Shown: positions 16,728 to 26,491, numbered from the stretch's first letter. The stretch: DNA of 64,000 bases from Romboutsia sp. CE17 (GCF_012317385.1 NZ_CP051144.1:2418001-2482000), one strand, 5' to 3'. Made by a program: numbers and translations. Notes: generated by a model from the letters alone, not told the origin.

Positions 16728-16844
16728 TTTACATTTAATGTATAAAAAAATTTTATCGGACAATAATAACTAATGAAAATTAAATATTTAACTCAATCTC
16801 CCCCAATTTTGAGCTTTCATTCCCCCAATGAAAGCTCTTTTTAT
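16728..16844 (+). ncRNA. Candidate C-rich small regulatory RNA with promoter and terminator
   Basis: A promoter-like pair, TTTACA (16728-16733) and TTTTAT (16751-16756) at 17-base spacing, would start a transcript near 16763. It would end at a clean intrinsic terminator (stem GAGCTTTCATT 16811-16821 with AATGAAAGCTC 16827-16837, then a T-run). No convincing gene fits inside. The motif TCCCCCAAT occurs twice, at 16799-16807 upstream of the stem and at 16821-16829 in the terminator loop, where its C-run would be single-stranded. C-rich loops that pair with Shine-Dalgarno sites are a known feature of Firmicutes sRNAs such as RsaE/RoxS. The rest of the gap (16567-16727 and 16845-16940) shows nothing. 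Confidence 0.45.
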
Positions 16845-16961
16845 TTATATTAAAATTTATATAAACAAATATTTAATTATTTATAGTTAATAATTTATAT
16901 ATAAGTTATAATTAGTAATAATTTTATTAAGGTAAATTTAGTGATAATAAGAGGTGACATG

Positions 16962-17297
16962 ATGATAGAAATAGGGAGTTTAAAATTAGATACAGATTTC
17001 GAATACAGGGTTATAAGAGAAGAAAATGGAGATATTGATTTATTTATAGATGTAAATTATCGTAGCTTAGATATAGAATGTGATAATTGTGATTTCTTTA
17101 ATGGTAGGATACAATTTCCATTTGTAAGATCGCTAATCTTAAGATTAAATAAAGATAGCCATTTAATGACTATACATCTTATGAGAGATATTGATTTATT
17201 CTCTGCCTTTGCAAACTTTGAATTTAATTATGAGAATTATATATTTAATATTAAAAATAATCATGAAAAAGTATTAGTTACAAGAACAAAAATGTAA
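16962..17297 (+). CDS. Hypothetical protein
   Basis: 111 residues, acidic N-terminal half (YRVIREENGDIDLFIDV) with two cysteines in ECDNCDF, then alternating strands. No membrane segment. The frame extends back to a GTG at 16941, but AGAGGTGAC at 16950-16958 is a ribosome site, which places the start at the ATG at 16959 or, with better spacing, 16962. The family is not recognised. It ends in a terminator shared with adhE. Confidence 0.65.
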   Translation: MIEIGSLKLDTDFEYRVIREENGDIDLFIDVNYRSLDIECDNCDFFNGRIQFPFVRSLILRLNKDSHLMTIHLMRDIDLFSAFANFEFNYENYIFNIKNNHEKVLVTRTKM

Positions 17298-17318
17298 AAC
17301 TTTATTTATCTAAATATA

Positions 17319-17350
17319 AAAATAAGGGGTCCTCATAGGCCCCTTATTTT
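17319..17350. terminator. Bidirectional terminator between 16962 and adhE
   Basis: The stem AAAATAAGGGG with CCCCTTATTTT, extended by an inner CC/GG pair, is flanked by A- and T-rich sequence on both sides. Confidence 0.8.
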
Positions 17351-17419
17351 ATAACTGATAGCTAGATAATAATATATATTTTCTTAAAACTTCATAAAGT
17401 TAATTTAAGCTCTATAAAA

Positions 17420-20044
17420 TTAATTTTCTTCTCTTTGACCAAAAGCTGTTAAATATATTTCTTTTAATTCTTCAACTAATGGTAATCTTGGGTTAGCAGG
17501 AGTACACTGATCATCAAAAGCATCCAAAGATAACTTGTCAACTTTAGCTAAGAATTGTTCTTCTAATACTCCACACTCTTTTATAGTTTTTGGTATATTT
17601 AATTCAACTAATAAGTTATTTACTGCATCTATTAAGCTTTGAACACCTTCTTCAACTGTGTTAGCTTTTAATCCTAAGAATCTAGCTATTTCAGTGTATT
17701 TTTTATCTGCTACGAACTCTTTATATTTAGGGAATGCAACAAACTTAGAAGGCTTAGTAGCATTATATTTTATAACATATGGTAATAATATAGCATTTGC
17801 TCTACCATGTGGTATATGGAATTCTCCACCTAATTTGTGCGCTAATGAATGGTTAATTCCTAAGAAAGCATTTGTAAATGCCATCCCTGCCATACAAGAT
17901 GCATTGTGCATTTTTTCTCTTGCTTCTTTATCGTTTCCATTTCTATAAGCTTTTGGTAAGTAATCAAATACTAATTGTATAGCTTTTAGTGCTAGCGCAT
18001 CTGTATAATCAGTTGCCATTATAGAAACATAAGCTTCTATCGCATGAGTTAATACATCAACGCCTGTATCTGCTGTAACACTAGCTGGTACTGTCATAAC
18101 TAAAGTTGGATCTATTATAGCTACATCTGGAGTTAATTCATAATCTGCTAAAGGATACTTAATATCATTTACTTTATCTGTAACTACGGCAAAAGAAGTA
18201 ACTTCTGAGCCAGTTCCTGAAGTGGTTGGTATAGCTACTAATTGAGCTTGTCGACCTAATTTAGGGAACTTAAATACTCTCTTTCTTATATCAGCAAATT
18301 TTAATCTTAAATCATCAAAGTTAGCTTCTGGATTTTCGTAGAATAACCACATAGCCTTAGCAGCATCCATTGGAGAACCTCCTCCAAGAGCTATTATAGT
18401 ATCTGGCTTAAACTTTCTCATAGCTTCTGCACCATTTAATACCGTATCTACTGATGGATCTGACTCTACATCACTAAATATATCTATCATTACAGGATTT
18501 CTTCTTTTTCTTAATTGATGAATTATTTTATCTACATTTCCTAATTGAAGCATAACTCTATCAGTTACTATCATTATTCTATTAGCATTTGGTAACTTTT
18601 CTAAGTAACTTATAGAACCAAACTCATGATATATTCTTTCAGGTACTTTAAACCATTGCATATTTACTTTTCTCATTGCAACTTTTTTAACATTTATTAA
18701 GTTAGTTGCTGATACGTTTTCTGTTGTTGAGTTATTCCCCATTGATCCACATCCTAATGTTAATGATGGTGTATTTACATTATATATATCCCCTATTGCA
18801 CCATGAGTTGAAGGTGAGTTTACAATTAATCTACCTGTACTTACTTTTTTACTAAATTCTAATATTACATCATCATCATTACAATGTATAACAGCAGAAT
18901 GTCCTAATCCCCCAAACTCAGTCATCTCTACGCATTTTTGTATTCCCTCTTGAGCATTTTTAACTTTATAACACGCAAGAACTGGACTTAATTTTTCCTT
19001 TGATAAAGGATCTTCCATTCCTACCTTTTCAAGTTCTGCAACAATCATTTTTGCATCTTTTGGTACATCTATACCTGCCATTTTACCTATAGTATATGGA
19101 CTTTGACCAACTATACTAGGATTTATTGAACAAGATTCAGCATTTATAACTAAATTTTGTAATTTTTCTTTTTCTTCTTTATTTACAAAGTAACACCCAT
19201 AATATTTCATTAAATCAGTTACTTCATTGTATATTTCTTCATCTATTATAACAGCTTGTTCAGAAGCACATATCATTCCATTATCGAAAGTTTTTGATAA
19301 TATTAAATCATTTACTGCTTGTTTTATATCTGCAGTTTTATTTATATAACAAGGAACATTTCCTGCTCCAACACCTAAAGCTGGTTTTCCTGAAGAATAT
19401 GCTGCCTTAACCATTCCTGGTCCACCAGTTGCAAGTATCATAGATACTCCATTATGTTTCATCAGTAAATTAGTAGCTTCTATTGATGGAGTTTCTATCC
19501 ATTGTATACAGTCTTTAGGAGCTCCTGCTTTTATAGCTGCATCTCTTAATATTCTAGCGGCTTCAGAAGAGCATTTTTGAGCTGATGGATGGAAACTGAA
19601 TATAATTGGATTTCTTCCTTTTATAGATATTATTGATTTAAACATTGTTGTAGAAGTCGGATTAGTAACTGGTGTTACACCTGCAACTACACCTATTGGT
19701 TCAGCTATTAACATATATCCGTCTTCTTCATTTTTCTCTATAACTCCAACTGTTTTATTGTATTTTATACTATGATAGATATATTCTGTGGCAAACATAT
19801 TTTTAGTTACCTTATCTTCAAATATTCCCCTTTTAGTTTCTTCTACTGCCATTTGTGCAAGTTCTATGTGTTTATCAAGCCCTGCCATAGCCATTTCTTT
19901 GACTATATTATCTATTGCTTCTTGGTCTAAACTTAACATTTCCTCCTTTGCTTTTTCTGCTTTTAAAACTAAATCATCAATCATATTTTCAACACTAAAC
20001 TCATTATTATCTACTACTTTTAATTTTCTAGATTCTTTACTCAT
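17420..20044 (-). CDS. adhE: Bifunctional aldehyde-alcohol dehydrogenase AdhE
   Basis: 874 residues, the usual length. The N-terminal aldehyde dehydrogenase half (to about 440) converts acetyl-CoA to acetaldehyde and holds the catalytic cysteine in NGMICASEQAV. The C-terminal iron-dependent alcohol dehydrogenase half (from about 460) reduces acetaldehyde to ethanol and shows GGGSPMDAAKAMW and iron ligands in DVLTHAIEAY, HSLAHKLGG and FHIPHGRANA. In the cytoplasm such proteins build spirosome filaments. A GGGGGG Shine-Dalgarno precedes the ATG. A 350-base upstream gap suggests a regulated leader. NADH recycling in fermentation is the expected role. Confidence 0.95.
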   Translation of the reverse strand: MSKESRKLKVVDNNEFSVENMIDDLVLKAEKAKEEMLSLDQEAIDNIVKEMAMAGLDKHIELAQMAVEETKRGIFEDKVTKNMFATEYIYHSIKYNKTVGVIEKNEEDGYMLIAEPIGVVAGVTPVTNPTSTTMFKSIISIKGRNPIIFSFHPSAQKCSSEAARILRDAAIKAGAPKDCIQWIETPSIEATNLLMKHNGVSMILATGGPGMVKAAYSSGKPALGVGAGNVPCYINKTADIKQAVNDLILSKTFDNGMICASEQAVIIDEEIYNEVTDLMKYYGCYFVNKEEKEKLQNLVINAESCSINPSIVGQSPYTIGKMAGIDVPKDAKMIVAELEKVGMEDPLSKEKLSPVLACYKVKNAQEGIQKCVEMTEFGGLGHSAVIHCNDDDVILEFSKKVSTGRLIVNSPSTHGAIGDIYNVNTPSLTLGCGSMGNNSTTENVSATNLINVKKVAMRKVNMQWFKVPERIYHEFGSISYLEKLPNANRIMIVTDRVMLQLGNVDKIIHQLRKRRNPVMIDIFSDVESDPSVDTVLNGAEAMRKFKPDTIIALGGGSPMDAAKAMWLFYENPEANFDDLRLKFADIRKRVFKFPKLGRQAQLVAIPTTSGTGSEVTSFAVVTDKVNDIKYPLADYELTPDVAIIDPTLVMTVPASVTADTGVDVLTHAIEAYVSIMATDYTDALALKAIQLVFDYLPKAYRNGNDKEAREKMHNASCMAGMAFTNAFLGINHSLAHKLGGEFHIPHGRANAILLPYVIKYNATKPSKFVAFPKYKEFVADKKYTEIARFLGLKANTVEEGVQSLIDAVNNLLVELNIPKTIKECGVLEEQFLAKVDKLSLDAFDDQCTPANPRLPLVEELKEIYLTAFGQREEN

Positions 20045-20143
20045 ATTTTATCCCCCCATCAAATCTATTCATTTTCGTTAGTTAATTCACAAACTTATTA
20101 TATATTTTATATTAATTCAACAAAATCTAAGTGTCAATAGGTT

Positions 20144-20161
20144 TTGTTAATTTTTCTTCAA
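20144..20161 (-). promoter_or_regulatory. Weak candidate Rex redox-operator upstream of adhE
   Basis: TTGTTAA, four bases, then TCTTCAA: one perfect half-site and one poor half-site of the Rex consensus TTGTTAANNNNTTAACAA, about 100 bases upstream of adhE. Rex control of adhE is common in clostridia, but the match is only partial. The rest of 20045-20331 is AT-rich and shows no gene. Confidence 0.25.
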
Positions 20162-20331
20162 TCCCCTTAAATGAAAACGTTTTTATTTGTATGTCCTTAC
20201 AAAACCTGTATTTTCTAATATTTTTAAGCATCTTTGCTAAGTATTTATTTTTAAATTCCCTTCTATTCAAAGATTATTGTATATAAATTTATCTTAAATT
20301 TATATTGTTAATTTTTATACATTTTTTAGAT

Positions 20332-20378
20332 AAAAAAAGATTCAGGATAGTATATAATTCTAACCCGAATCTTTTTTA
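20332..20378 (-). terminator. Intrinsic terminator of the DUF4230 gene
   Basis: AAAAAGATTC...GAATCTTTTT with an extended stem whose extra pair is G-U only in minus-strand RNA; it lies 20 bases past the stop at 20399. Confidence 0.75.
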
Positions 20379-20398
20379 TTATTATAAAACATATGTAG

Positions 20399-20995
20399 CT
20401 ATTTGAATATAACTTCTATTTCTTCATAACCTATACTCTTAAGCATATTGGTTAAACTAGCTTTAGTATTAGACTCTACCTCTTCCATAAATCCTTCATT
20501 AATTAGTTTTTCCTCATATTCTTGTTTATATTTACTTATATCATTTAAAATTTCATTGGTATCTAGTTTATTAAAAATAGAGTTTTTTATATCATATACA
20601 TATAAGTTTTCATCATCTATGTAATGGTCTAATATTCTACATTGATTTACTTCTATAATTATCTTCTTTCCTGTATTATCTATAATATTTATGTCTTCTG
20701 GTTTTATACCTCCGTTTATTACACCCTCATATTTAATAATAAAGGATTGTTCTGTAAAAGGTATTTTTATATCATTTATACTTTTATCTTTTTTTACTGA
20801 TACAATATTGCTATAAGTATATTTTACTGTATTTAAATCTAATACTTGGCTTATGGTAGATAGTACTTTTGTATTATCTGTATATTGTCTTCTATTACTC
20901 TTTAGTATACTAATACTAAATACAATTGTTATTATGATTAATAAAATGGGTAATAATAGAACTACTTTATTAATTTTTTTCCTTTTTATCAACAA
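20399..20995 (-). CDS. DUF4230 membrane-anchored protein
   Basis: 198 residues. A basic N terminus and one membrane helix (about 10-30: VVLLLPILLIIITIVFSI) are followed by an extracytoplasmic domain that fits DUF4230 (LNTVKYTYSNIVSVKK, IPFTEQSFIIKYEGVINGG, GKKIIIEVNQCRI), then helices to the C terminus. The family function is unknown. The likely start is a TTG at 20995, seven bases after AAAGGAGG. It is divergent from the pyrophosphatase gene. Confidence 0.8.
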   Translation of the reverse strand: MLIKRKKINKVVLLLPILLIIITIVFSISILKSNRRQYTDNTKVLSTISQVLDLNTVKYTYSNIVSVKKDKSINDIKIPFTEQSFIIKYEGVINGGIKPEDINIIDNTGKKIIIEVNQCRILDHYIDDENLYVYDIKNSIFNKLDTNEILNDISKYKQEYEEKLINEGFMEEVESNTKASLTNMLKSIGYEEIEVIFK

Positions 20996-21104
20996 ATATA
21001 TGCCTCCTTTTGGTATAATATTTAAGAATTAGACTTAGTCTTAACCTATTATCAAGATGATTTTAGTTAATTATAGTTACTTTTTAATGAGAGGAGTTTT
21101 TTTA

Positions 21105-22700
21105 ATGACATTATTAGTTTTCGGGCACAAGAATCCTGATACAGATTCAATATGCTCATCAATTTCATTAACATACCTAAAAAATCAATTAGGTGAAAAC
21201 GCAGTTGCGTGTGCTTTAGGAGAACCAAGAAAAGAAGCTCAATTTGCTTTAAACTATTTCAAGGTTGATGCCCCTAAAATATTAGATAACGTAAAGATAC
21301 AAGTAAAAGATTTAAGTTACAACAAAGTTGAGGCCTTAAGCCCATCTGCTTCAGTACTTGAAGCATACTCTGTTATGAGTGATAAAGATGTTAAAACATT
21401 ACCTGTAGTATCTGAAAGTGGTAAGTTTGAAGGTATAATAACTATGAAAGAAATAGCTGAAAGCCTTCTTCATCAACACTTTAATACTATACATACTTCT
21501 ATATCAAATATATGCAAGAACCTTAATGGTTCAGTCCTTGTAAATTGTAACGAAGAAATAAAAGGTAGAGTTGTTACATTATCATTTAATATGGAAACTG
21601 TAATGGATATATTATCTGAAGGTGACGTCGCTATAGTAGGGAATAGATACGACGTTATAGAGTATGCTATAGATACAAAAGTTAAACTTTTAATTGTAAC
21701 TGGTAACACAACTTTAAGTGATGAATTATTATCTCTTGCTAAGCAAAATGGTGTATCAATAATATCAGTTGATTGTGATACATATAAAACATCTAATATC
21801 ATAAATCAATGTAATTACTTAGAAAATATCATAATCAGAGATGAATTAATTATCTTCAACGAAAATGACTATGCTGAAGATGTTAAAGAAATTATGTTAA
21901 ATACAAACTTTAGATCATATCCTGTAGTAGATGAAAATAACAACTTCTTAGGGTTATTATCTAGAGAACATCTTTTAAACCCAACTAAGAAAAATGTAGT
22001 ATTAGTTGATCACAATGAGTTTGCTCAAAGTGCTGATGGTATAGAAGAAGCTAACTTAGTTGAAATAGTTGATCATCATAAAGTAGGCGGAATAACTACA
22101 GATGTTCCAGTATCTATAAGAGTTATGCCAGTTGGATGTACATGTACTATAATTTATAAAATGTTTAAAGAATATAATGTTGAAATACCTAAGCATATAG
22201 CTGGATTATTATTATCTGCTATATTATCAGATACTTTAATATTTAAATCTCCAACTACTACTGAATTAGATAAAGAAGCTTGTATAGAATTAAGTAAAAT
22301 AGCTGGAGTTGACATGGAAGCTTATGGAATGGAAATGTTCAAATTCGGTACTTCTCTAGATGAATACAGCATTGAAGAAATAGTAAATATGGACTTTAAA
22401 GAATTCAGTATGAGTGGTAAGAGAGTTGGTATAGGTCAAGTATTTACGTTAGATATAGACTCTATATTTGCTAAGCAAGACCAATTCTTATCTTATATAA
22501 ATTCTACTGATTATGACATGCTAGTTTTAGCTGTAACAGACATAATCAAAGAAGGTTCTTACTTAATATATAAAGCTGAAGATAAATTAATATCTGAAGC
22601 GTTTAATGTAAATGGTGCTCAAGGAGTATTTGCTCCAGGAGTAGTTTCTAGAAAGAAACAATTAGTACCTAACTTAACAGCTGCAGTTAGAAATATGTAA
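21105..22700 (+). CDS. ppaC: CBS-domain manganese-dependent inorganic pyrophosphatase
   Basis: 531 residues. The DHH phosphoesterase fold of family II pyrophosphatase is split by a regulatory insert: motif GHKNPDTDS at the N terminus, first CBS domain (about 60-115), a DRTGG domain (about 120-235), second CBS domain (about 240-295), then DHNE, VDHHK and the C-terminal DHHA2 part with SRKKQ for substrate binding. It hydrolyses pyrophosphate and the CBS pair is expected to bind AMP, ADP or diadenosine polyphosphates. In-frame starts at 21057 and 21087 lie before the GAGAGGAG site at 21089-21096, so the ATG at 21105 is chosen. Confidence 0.93.
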   Translation: MTLLVFGHKNPDTDSICSSISLTYLKNQLGENAVACALGEPRKEAQFALNYFKVDAPKILDNVKIQVKDLSYNKVEALSPSASVLEAYSVMSDKDVKTLPVVSESGKFEGIITMKEIAESLLHQHFNTIHTSISNICKNLNGSVLVNCNEEIKGRVVTLSFNMETVMDILSEGDVAIVGNRYDVIEYAIDTKVKLLIVTGNTTLSDELLSLAKQNGVSIISVDCDTYKTSNIINQCNYLENIIIRDELIIFNENDYAEDVKEIMLNTNFRSYPVVDENNNFLGLLSREHLLNPTKKNVVLVDHNEFAQSADGIEEANLVEIVDHHKVGGITTDVPVSIRVMPVGCTCTIIYKMFKEYNVEIPKHIAGLLLSAILSDTLIFKSPTTTELDKEACIELSKIAGVDMEAYGMEMFKFGTSLDEYSIEEIVNMDFKEFSMSGKRVGIGQVFTLDIDSIFAKQDQFLSYINSTDYDMLVLAVTDIIKEGSYLIYKAEDKLISEAFNVNGAQGVFAPGVVSRKKQLVPNLTAAVRNM

Positions 22701-22719
22701 TTTAATAAATTTTATATAA

Positions 22720-22755
22720 ACAAAAAGTGAACTCTTATGAGTTCACTTTTTTGTT
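22720..22755 (+). terminator. Intrinsic terminator of ppaC
   Basis: AAAAAGTGAACTC pairs with GAGTTCACTTTTT around a TTAT loop. The following 22756-22951 holds no gene I can support. Confidence 0.88.
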
Positions 22756-22951
22756 GAAATATCTTCAATATTTCTTTTATAAATGATGTTGTCTTTTCTT
22801 GATTCACTATGATCGTGCAATCAAATTAACTGGTTTAACAATATTTTTTTCATTAAAATGTGTTTTAGGATTTATTACTTTACTATTTTATATGAAATTC
22901 AACACAAAGTAAATAAGAAATCTTAATACTTTAAAAAAATATTATATTAAT

Positions 22952-23476
22952 TTACATTTTTTCTACATCTGAATAATCTTGTCCGAATGTTTCTACAGTT
23001 ACATTTTTCATAACTTGTGGATTTCTTGGCTTATCCATTCTATCTGTTTGTGTATTAGCTATTTCATCTACTACATCCATACCTTCTATTACTCTACCAA
23101 ATGAAGCATATTCTCTATCTAAGTGTGGAGATGTTTGATGCATTATAAAGAACTGAGAACCTGCAGAATTAGGGTTCATTGTTCTAGCCATTGATAATAC
23201 TCCTCTTTCATGCTTTAAGTTATTAGTAAATCCATTGTTAGTGAATTCTCCTCTTATTGAATGCCCTGGTCCACCCATTCCATTTCCATCTGGGCATCCT
23301 CCTTGTATCATGAATCCTGGTATTACTCTGTGGAATCCTACTCCATTGTAAAATCCTTTTTCTATTAAGCTTACAAAGTTCTTAACAGTATTTGGAGCTA
23401 TATTTGGATATAACTCAGCTATAATTTTCTTTCCATTTTCCATTTCTATAGTTACTATTGGGTTTTTATTTTCCAT
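22952..23476 (-). CDS. ppiB: Cyclophilin-type peptidyl-prolyl cis-trans isomerase
   Basis: 174 residues. The cyclophilin core is clear: NFVSLIEKGFYNGVGFHR, VIPGFMIQGGCPDGNGMGGP, LSMARTMNPNSAGSQFFIM and FGRVIEGMDVVDEI. The catalytic arginine is in GFHRVIPG. There is no signal peptide, so it acts in the cytoplasm as a folding catalyst. Shine-Dalgarno GAAAGGATG. It appears to be a single gene. Confidence 0.92.
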   Translation of the reverse strand: MENKNPIVTIEMENGKKIIAELYPNIAPNTVKNFVSLIEKGFYNGVGFHRVIPGFMIQGGCPDGNGMGGPGHSIRGEFTNNGFTNNLKHERGVLSMARTMNPNSAGSQFFIMHQTSPHLDREYASFGRVIEGMDVVDEIANTQTDRMDKPRNPQVMKNVTVETFGQDYSDVEKM

Positions 23477-23620
23477 AATAATTACATCCTTTCAAATTAA
23501 AATATGTACATCATATATTATATACTAACAGTATAAAAAATAAAGCCAATATTTTCTTAATTTAAGGTCATAATAGTTTCTTTAAATTAAAATTTATATT
23601 GATACAATTTTCTATATAAT

Positions 23621-23659
23621 AAAAAACGGTATCAAACATAAAGCTTAATACCATTTTTA
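23621..23659 (-). terminator. Intrinsic terminator downstream of 23678
   Basis: An 8-bp core (GGTATTAA with TTGATACC, read on the minus strand, one U-G pair) extended by A/T pairs; the RNA ends in a T-run. Confidence 0.75.
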
Positions 23660-23677
23660 TTGTATAGTAATCTATTT

Positions 23678-24280
23678 TTACTTAGAGTTCTTCTCTGTTT
23701 TAGCTAATTGTGGCGTTTCTTTATAATCTATTTCTAATAGTTCTAGAATTTGTTTAGCTCTATCTTTTGTAGAACCTTTTACTTCAATGAAATTTATATT
23801 TTCAGCTTTTAAGAAGTTTAATATAGCTTCATCTATTTGTAATGCTATATCTTCTGCTTGCCATCTAACTCCATCTTGTACGTATCCAAATTCTCTTGGA
23901 ACATAAACTATCATGTCATAGTTTTGTATATCTTCTAATGCAAGAGAGTATAAATCTTTTAATATCTCTATTTCTTTCTTGCTTCTTTCTTTGTTTCCTA
24001 ACATAAATCTTCCATATATGTATGGTACAAAAGTAGCATAGTCTGTAAGGGCATAATCAAAAGCAGATAATTCATCTTCTAACTTTTTTTGACCTAAATA
24101 TATACCATATTGCTCGGATATAGTCTCTATCATACCTTTATCTTTTAGGTATTCTGTAGAATACTCTAATGCATATCCTGCATTTAATCCTGCTATTTTC
24201 ATTTCAACATATAGGTGTTGTATTAATGTTGTTTTTCCACATCTTGGACCACCTAAAACGGCGATTCTTTTAGTTGCCAT
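23678..24280 (-). CDS. P-loop NTPase (NadR/AAA_28-like)
   Basis: 200 residues. A Walker A motif GGPRCGKTTLIQHL lies at residues 10-23, a possible Walker B within DMIVYVPREF, and a basic C-terminal tail follows (TPQLAKTEKNSK). The layout resembles the AAA_28 or NadR-like nucleoside kinase group, in which a small P-loop protein phosphorylates a nucleoside-like substrate, but the lid residues are not clear enough to name the substrate. Shine-Dalgarno GGAGTTG. It stands alone between the cyclophilin and patatin genes. Confidence 0.7.
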   Translation of the reverse strand: MATKRIAVLGGPRCGKTTLIQHLYVEMKIAGLNAGYALEYSTEYLKDKGMIETISEQYGIYLGQKKLEDELSAFDYALTDYATFVPYIYGRFMLGNKERSKKEIEILKDLYSLALEDIQNYDMIVYVPREFGYVQDGVRWQAEDIALQIDEAILNFLKAENINFIEVKGSTKDRAKQILELLEIDYKETPQLAKTEKNSK

Positions 24281-24409
24281 AATTTATATCAACTCCATGT
24301 CTCTTTTTGTCATTTCGAAGAACTTTTATATTATACTAATATTTTACTTTTTATTCAATACATTTAATACAATTCTATTAATTTACATATAATTGTTCAT
24401 ATAATCTTA

Positions 24410-25162
24410 CTAATTTTCTATATTTATAGAACTTCCTATTTCATAACCTTCATTAAACATTCTTTTACAGAATTCATTACTAAATTTAAGAGTATCTTTA
24501 CTTGTTAACTCTGTCTTAGGCCTAACAACTATTATTTTATTTTCATTAAACTTTGACTTTATTTTGTCTGATAATTCAAAATCATGTCTTGTTGATATGA
24601 CTATTACTTTATCCACATTATCATCAATTAGAGGCTCTATTAATGTATTTCTTACTAATCCACCATCTAAATTGTAATCTTCATACATACCTTCATTTAC
24701 ATCTTTAATAAACTGATCTTTTAAATTTAATGTTCCTTTTGGATTAAAAGGTAATAAAGAGCTATATTTTATAGCATTCAATCTATCTACTTTATCTAGC
24801 TTAGATAATTCCTCTACAACTTCTTCTATATTCTTATTCTTAACTTTTACATAATTAACATAAAAGTTAGTGCTTTCATTAGAATTATCATAAAGCTCGT
24901 TCAAATTTTCAATAACTTCTGAATTATCCACAATATTATTTTTTATTGATACACCTTTTTTTGAATTTTGCTCAATATTTATCCACATATCTTCTAATTT
25001 TTCAACATTTTGTGTGTATATAAAATATCCATTTACTGCACCTATTGAAGTTCCAGATATAGAAGAAAAATTCTTTATACCTTTATCATATAATGCTTTT
25101 ATAACTCCAGCCTCATAAGCTCCTTTAGCTCCTCCACCTGCAAGGCATAATCCTATTCTCAT
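24410..25162 (-). CDS. Patatin-like phospholipase, RssA/YlbK type
   Basis: 250 residues. The oxyanion loop GLCLAGGGAKGAYEAG at the N terminus, the nucleophile elbow ISGTSIGAVNG (GXSXG serine) and the catalytic aspartate in LDGGLVRN form the Ser-Asp dyad of bacterial patatins. It should hydrolyse fatty-acyl esters of lipids; no signal peptide is present. The gene begins 15 bases after the aminopeptidase stop and is the last of a three-gene run with pcrA. Confidence 0.87.
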   Translation of the reverse strand: MRIGLCLAGGGAKGAYEAGVIKALYDKGIKNFSSISGTSIGAVNGYFIYTQNVEKLEDMWINIEQNSKKGVSIKNNIVDNSEVIENLNELYDNSNESTNFYVNYVKVKNKNIEEVVEELSKLDKVDRLNAIKYSSLLPFNPKGTLNLKDQFIKDVNEGMYEDYNLDGGLVRNTLIEPLIDDNVDKVIVISTRHDFELSDKIKSKFNENKIIVVRPKTELTSKDTLKFSNEFCKRMFNEGYEIGSSINIEN

Positions 25163-25177
25163 AATTCGTCTCCTTAT

Positions 25178-26476
25178 TTATATTTCAAAAAATGATCTAA
25201 ATGTTTTGTATATACTATAGTGATCCTCTGTTGATCCTAGCTCTCTTATTGAATGCATTGCTAGTATTGGAGTTCCTATATCTACAGATGGTATATCTAT
25301 ATGTGTTGATGATATAGGACCTATAGTACTTCCACCTCTTTCATCTGATCTATTTACAAACTCTTGATAATTAACATTAGATTTATTACAAATTCCTTTA
25401 TATATTGATGAAGAATATGCATCAGTTGTATATGACTGATTTGCATTTATTTTTATAACAGGACCTTTTCCTAATACTGGCCTATTAGTTGGATCATGCT
25501 TCTCTGACATATTTGGATGAATTCCATGCGCTAAGTCCGCTGATATAATAAATGATGAATACATAGTTGTGAAGAATTCTTCTCTATCTTTTCCCAAAGA
25601 TATACAAATTCTTTCTAGTATATTAAGTAGCATATTAGAGTCTGCTCCTTGCTTAGTCGAGCTTCCAACTTCTTCATTATCAAATACTGTTACTAAATTT
25701 ATACCTTTAGTTCCCTTTGAATTTATAAGAGCATTTAAGCTAGCATGAGCCATAGATAAGTTATCTAATCTTCCTGTAGATATGAATTCTTCATTTATAC
25801 CCATTAAACAACCTTTTTCATATTCATATAAAAATAAATCAAAATCTAATATCTCTTGAACTTCAACATCTAGTTCTTTAGATAATTCTTTAACAAGAAA
25901 ATTATCTTTTTCTAAGGATTCATTTATTAAACCTATTAAAGGTAACATATCTTTTTGTTTGTTGTACTTATATCCGTCATTTATGCTTCTATTTAAATGT
26001 ATTGCAACATTAGGTATTATACAAATTGGCTTTTTAAAGTTTACTAATACCTCTTTAGGATTTAATACATCATTACTCTTTAAAACCACTCTACCTGCTA
26101 TTGATAGGGGTCTATCTAACCATGTATTTAGTATAGGACCTCCATAACACTCTGTATTTAATTTTAAGTATGTATTTTCTACACATATTTCTGCATTAGG
26201 TTTTATTCTAAATGAAGGCGAGTCAGAATGAGATGCTATCATTCTAACTCCTTCTGTTTCTATATCTTTAGAATTTATAATAAAAGCTACTATAGCTGAA
26301 GAATTTTTTGTTATATAATACTTTCCTCCAACTTCTAATTTCCATCTTTCATTTAATTTTATTTCTTTAAATCCGTTATTATCTAAAAGCTTCTTTGATG
26401 TCTTAACTGCATGAAAAGATGTTGGGCTTTCATATATATATTCTAATAAATCTCTAGCAAATTCTTTTATTTCCAC
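25178..26476 (-). CDS. M18-family aminopeptidase
   Basis: 432 residues. Zinc-ligand and catalytic motifs of M18 peptidases are in order: IASHSDSPSFRIKP, GRLDNLSMAHA, VFDNEEVGSSTKQGADS, SADLAHGIHPN and, near the end, IGTPILAMHSIRELG. These cytosolic aspartyl-type aminopeptidases form dodecamers and trim peptides. The start is GTG after AGGAGGGTTATT. It lies 15 bases from pcrA upstream and 15 from the patatin gene downstream, indicating one transcript. Confidence 0.9.
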   Translation of the reverse strand: MEIKEFARDLLEYIYESPTSFHAVKTSKKLLDNNGFKEIKLNERWKLEVGGKYYITKNSSAIVAFIINSKDIETEGVRMIASHSDSPSFRIKPNAEICVENTYLKLNTECYGGPILNTWLDRPLSIAGRVVLKSNDVLNPKEVLVNFKKPICIIPNVAIHLNRSINDGYKYNKQKDMLPLIGLINESLEKDNFLVKELSKELDVEVQEILDFDLFLYEYEKGCLMGINEEFISTGRLDNLSMAHASLNALINSKGTKGINLVTVFDNEEVGSSTKQGADSNMLLNILERICISLGKDREEFFTTMYSSFIISADLAHGIHPNMSEKHDPTNRPVLGKGPVIKINANQSYTTDAYSSSIYKGICNKSNVNYQEFVNRSDERGGSTIGPISSTHIDIPSVDIGTPILAMHSIRELGSTEDHYSIYKTFRSFFEI

Positions 26477-26491
26477 AATAACCCTCCTAAA

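Noticed and set aside
16774-16851. 26-codon frame starting ATG AAA ATT inside the candidate sRNA
   Set aside because: It runs through the terminator stem and has no ribosome site, so the RNA reading is preferred.
24610-24622. Exact TTATCCACA 9-mer
   Set aside because: It lies singly within the patatin coding sequence and is best explained by chance.
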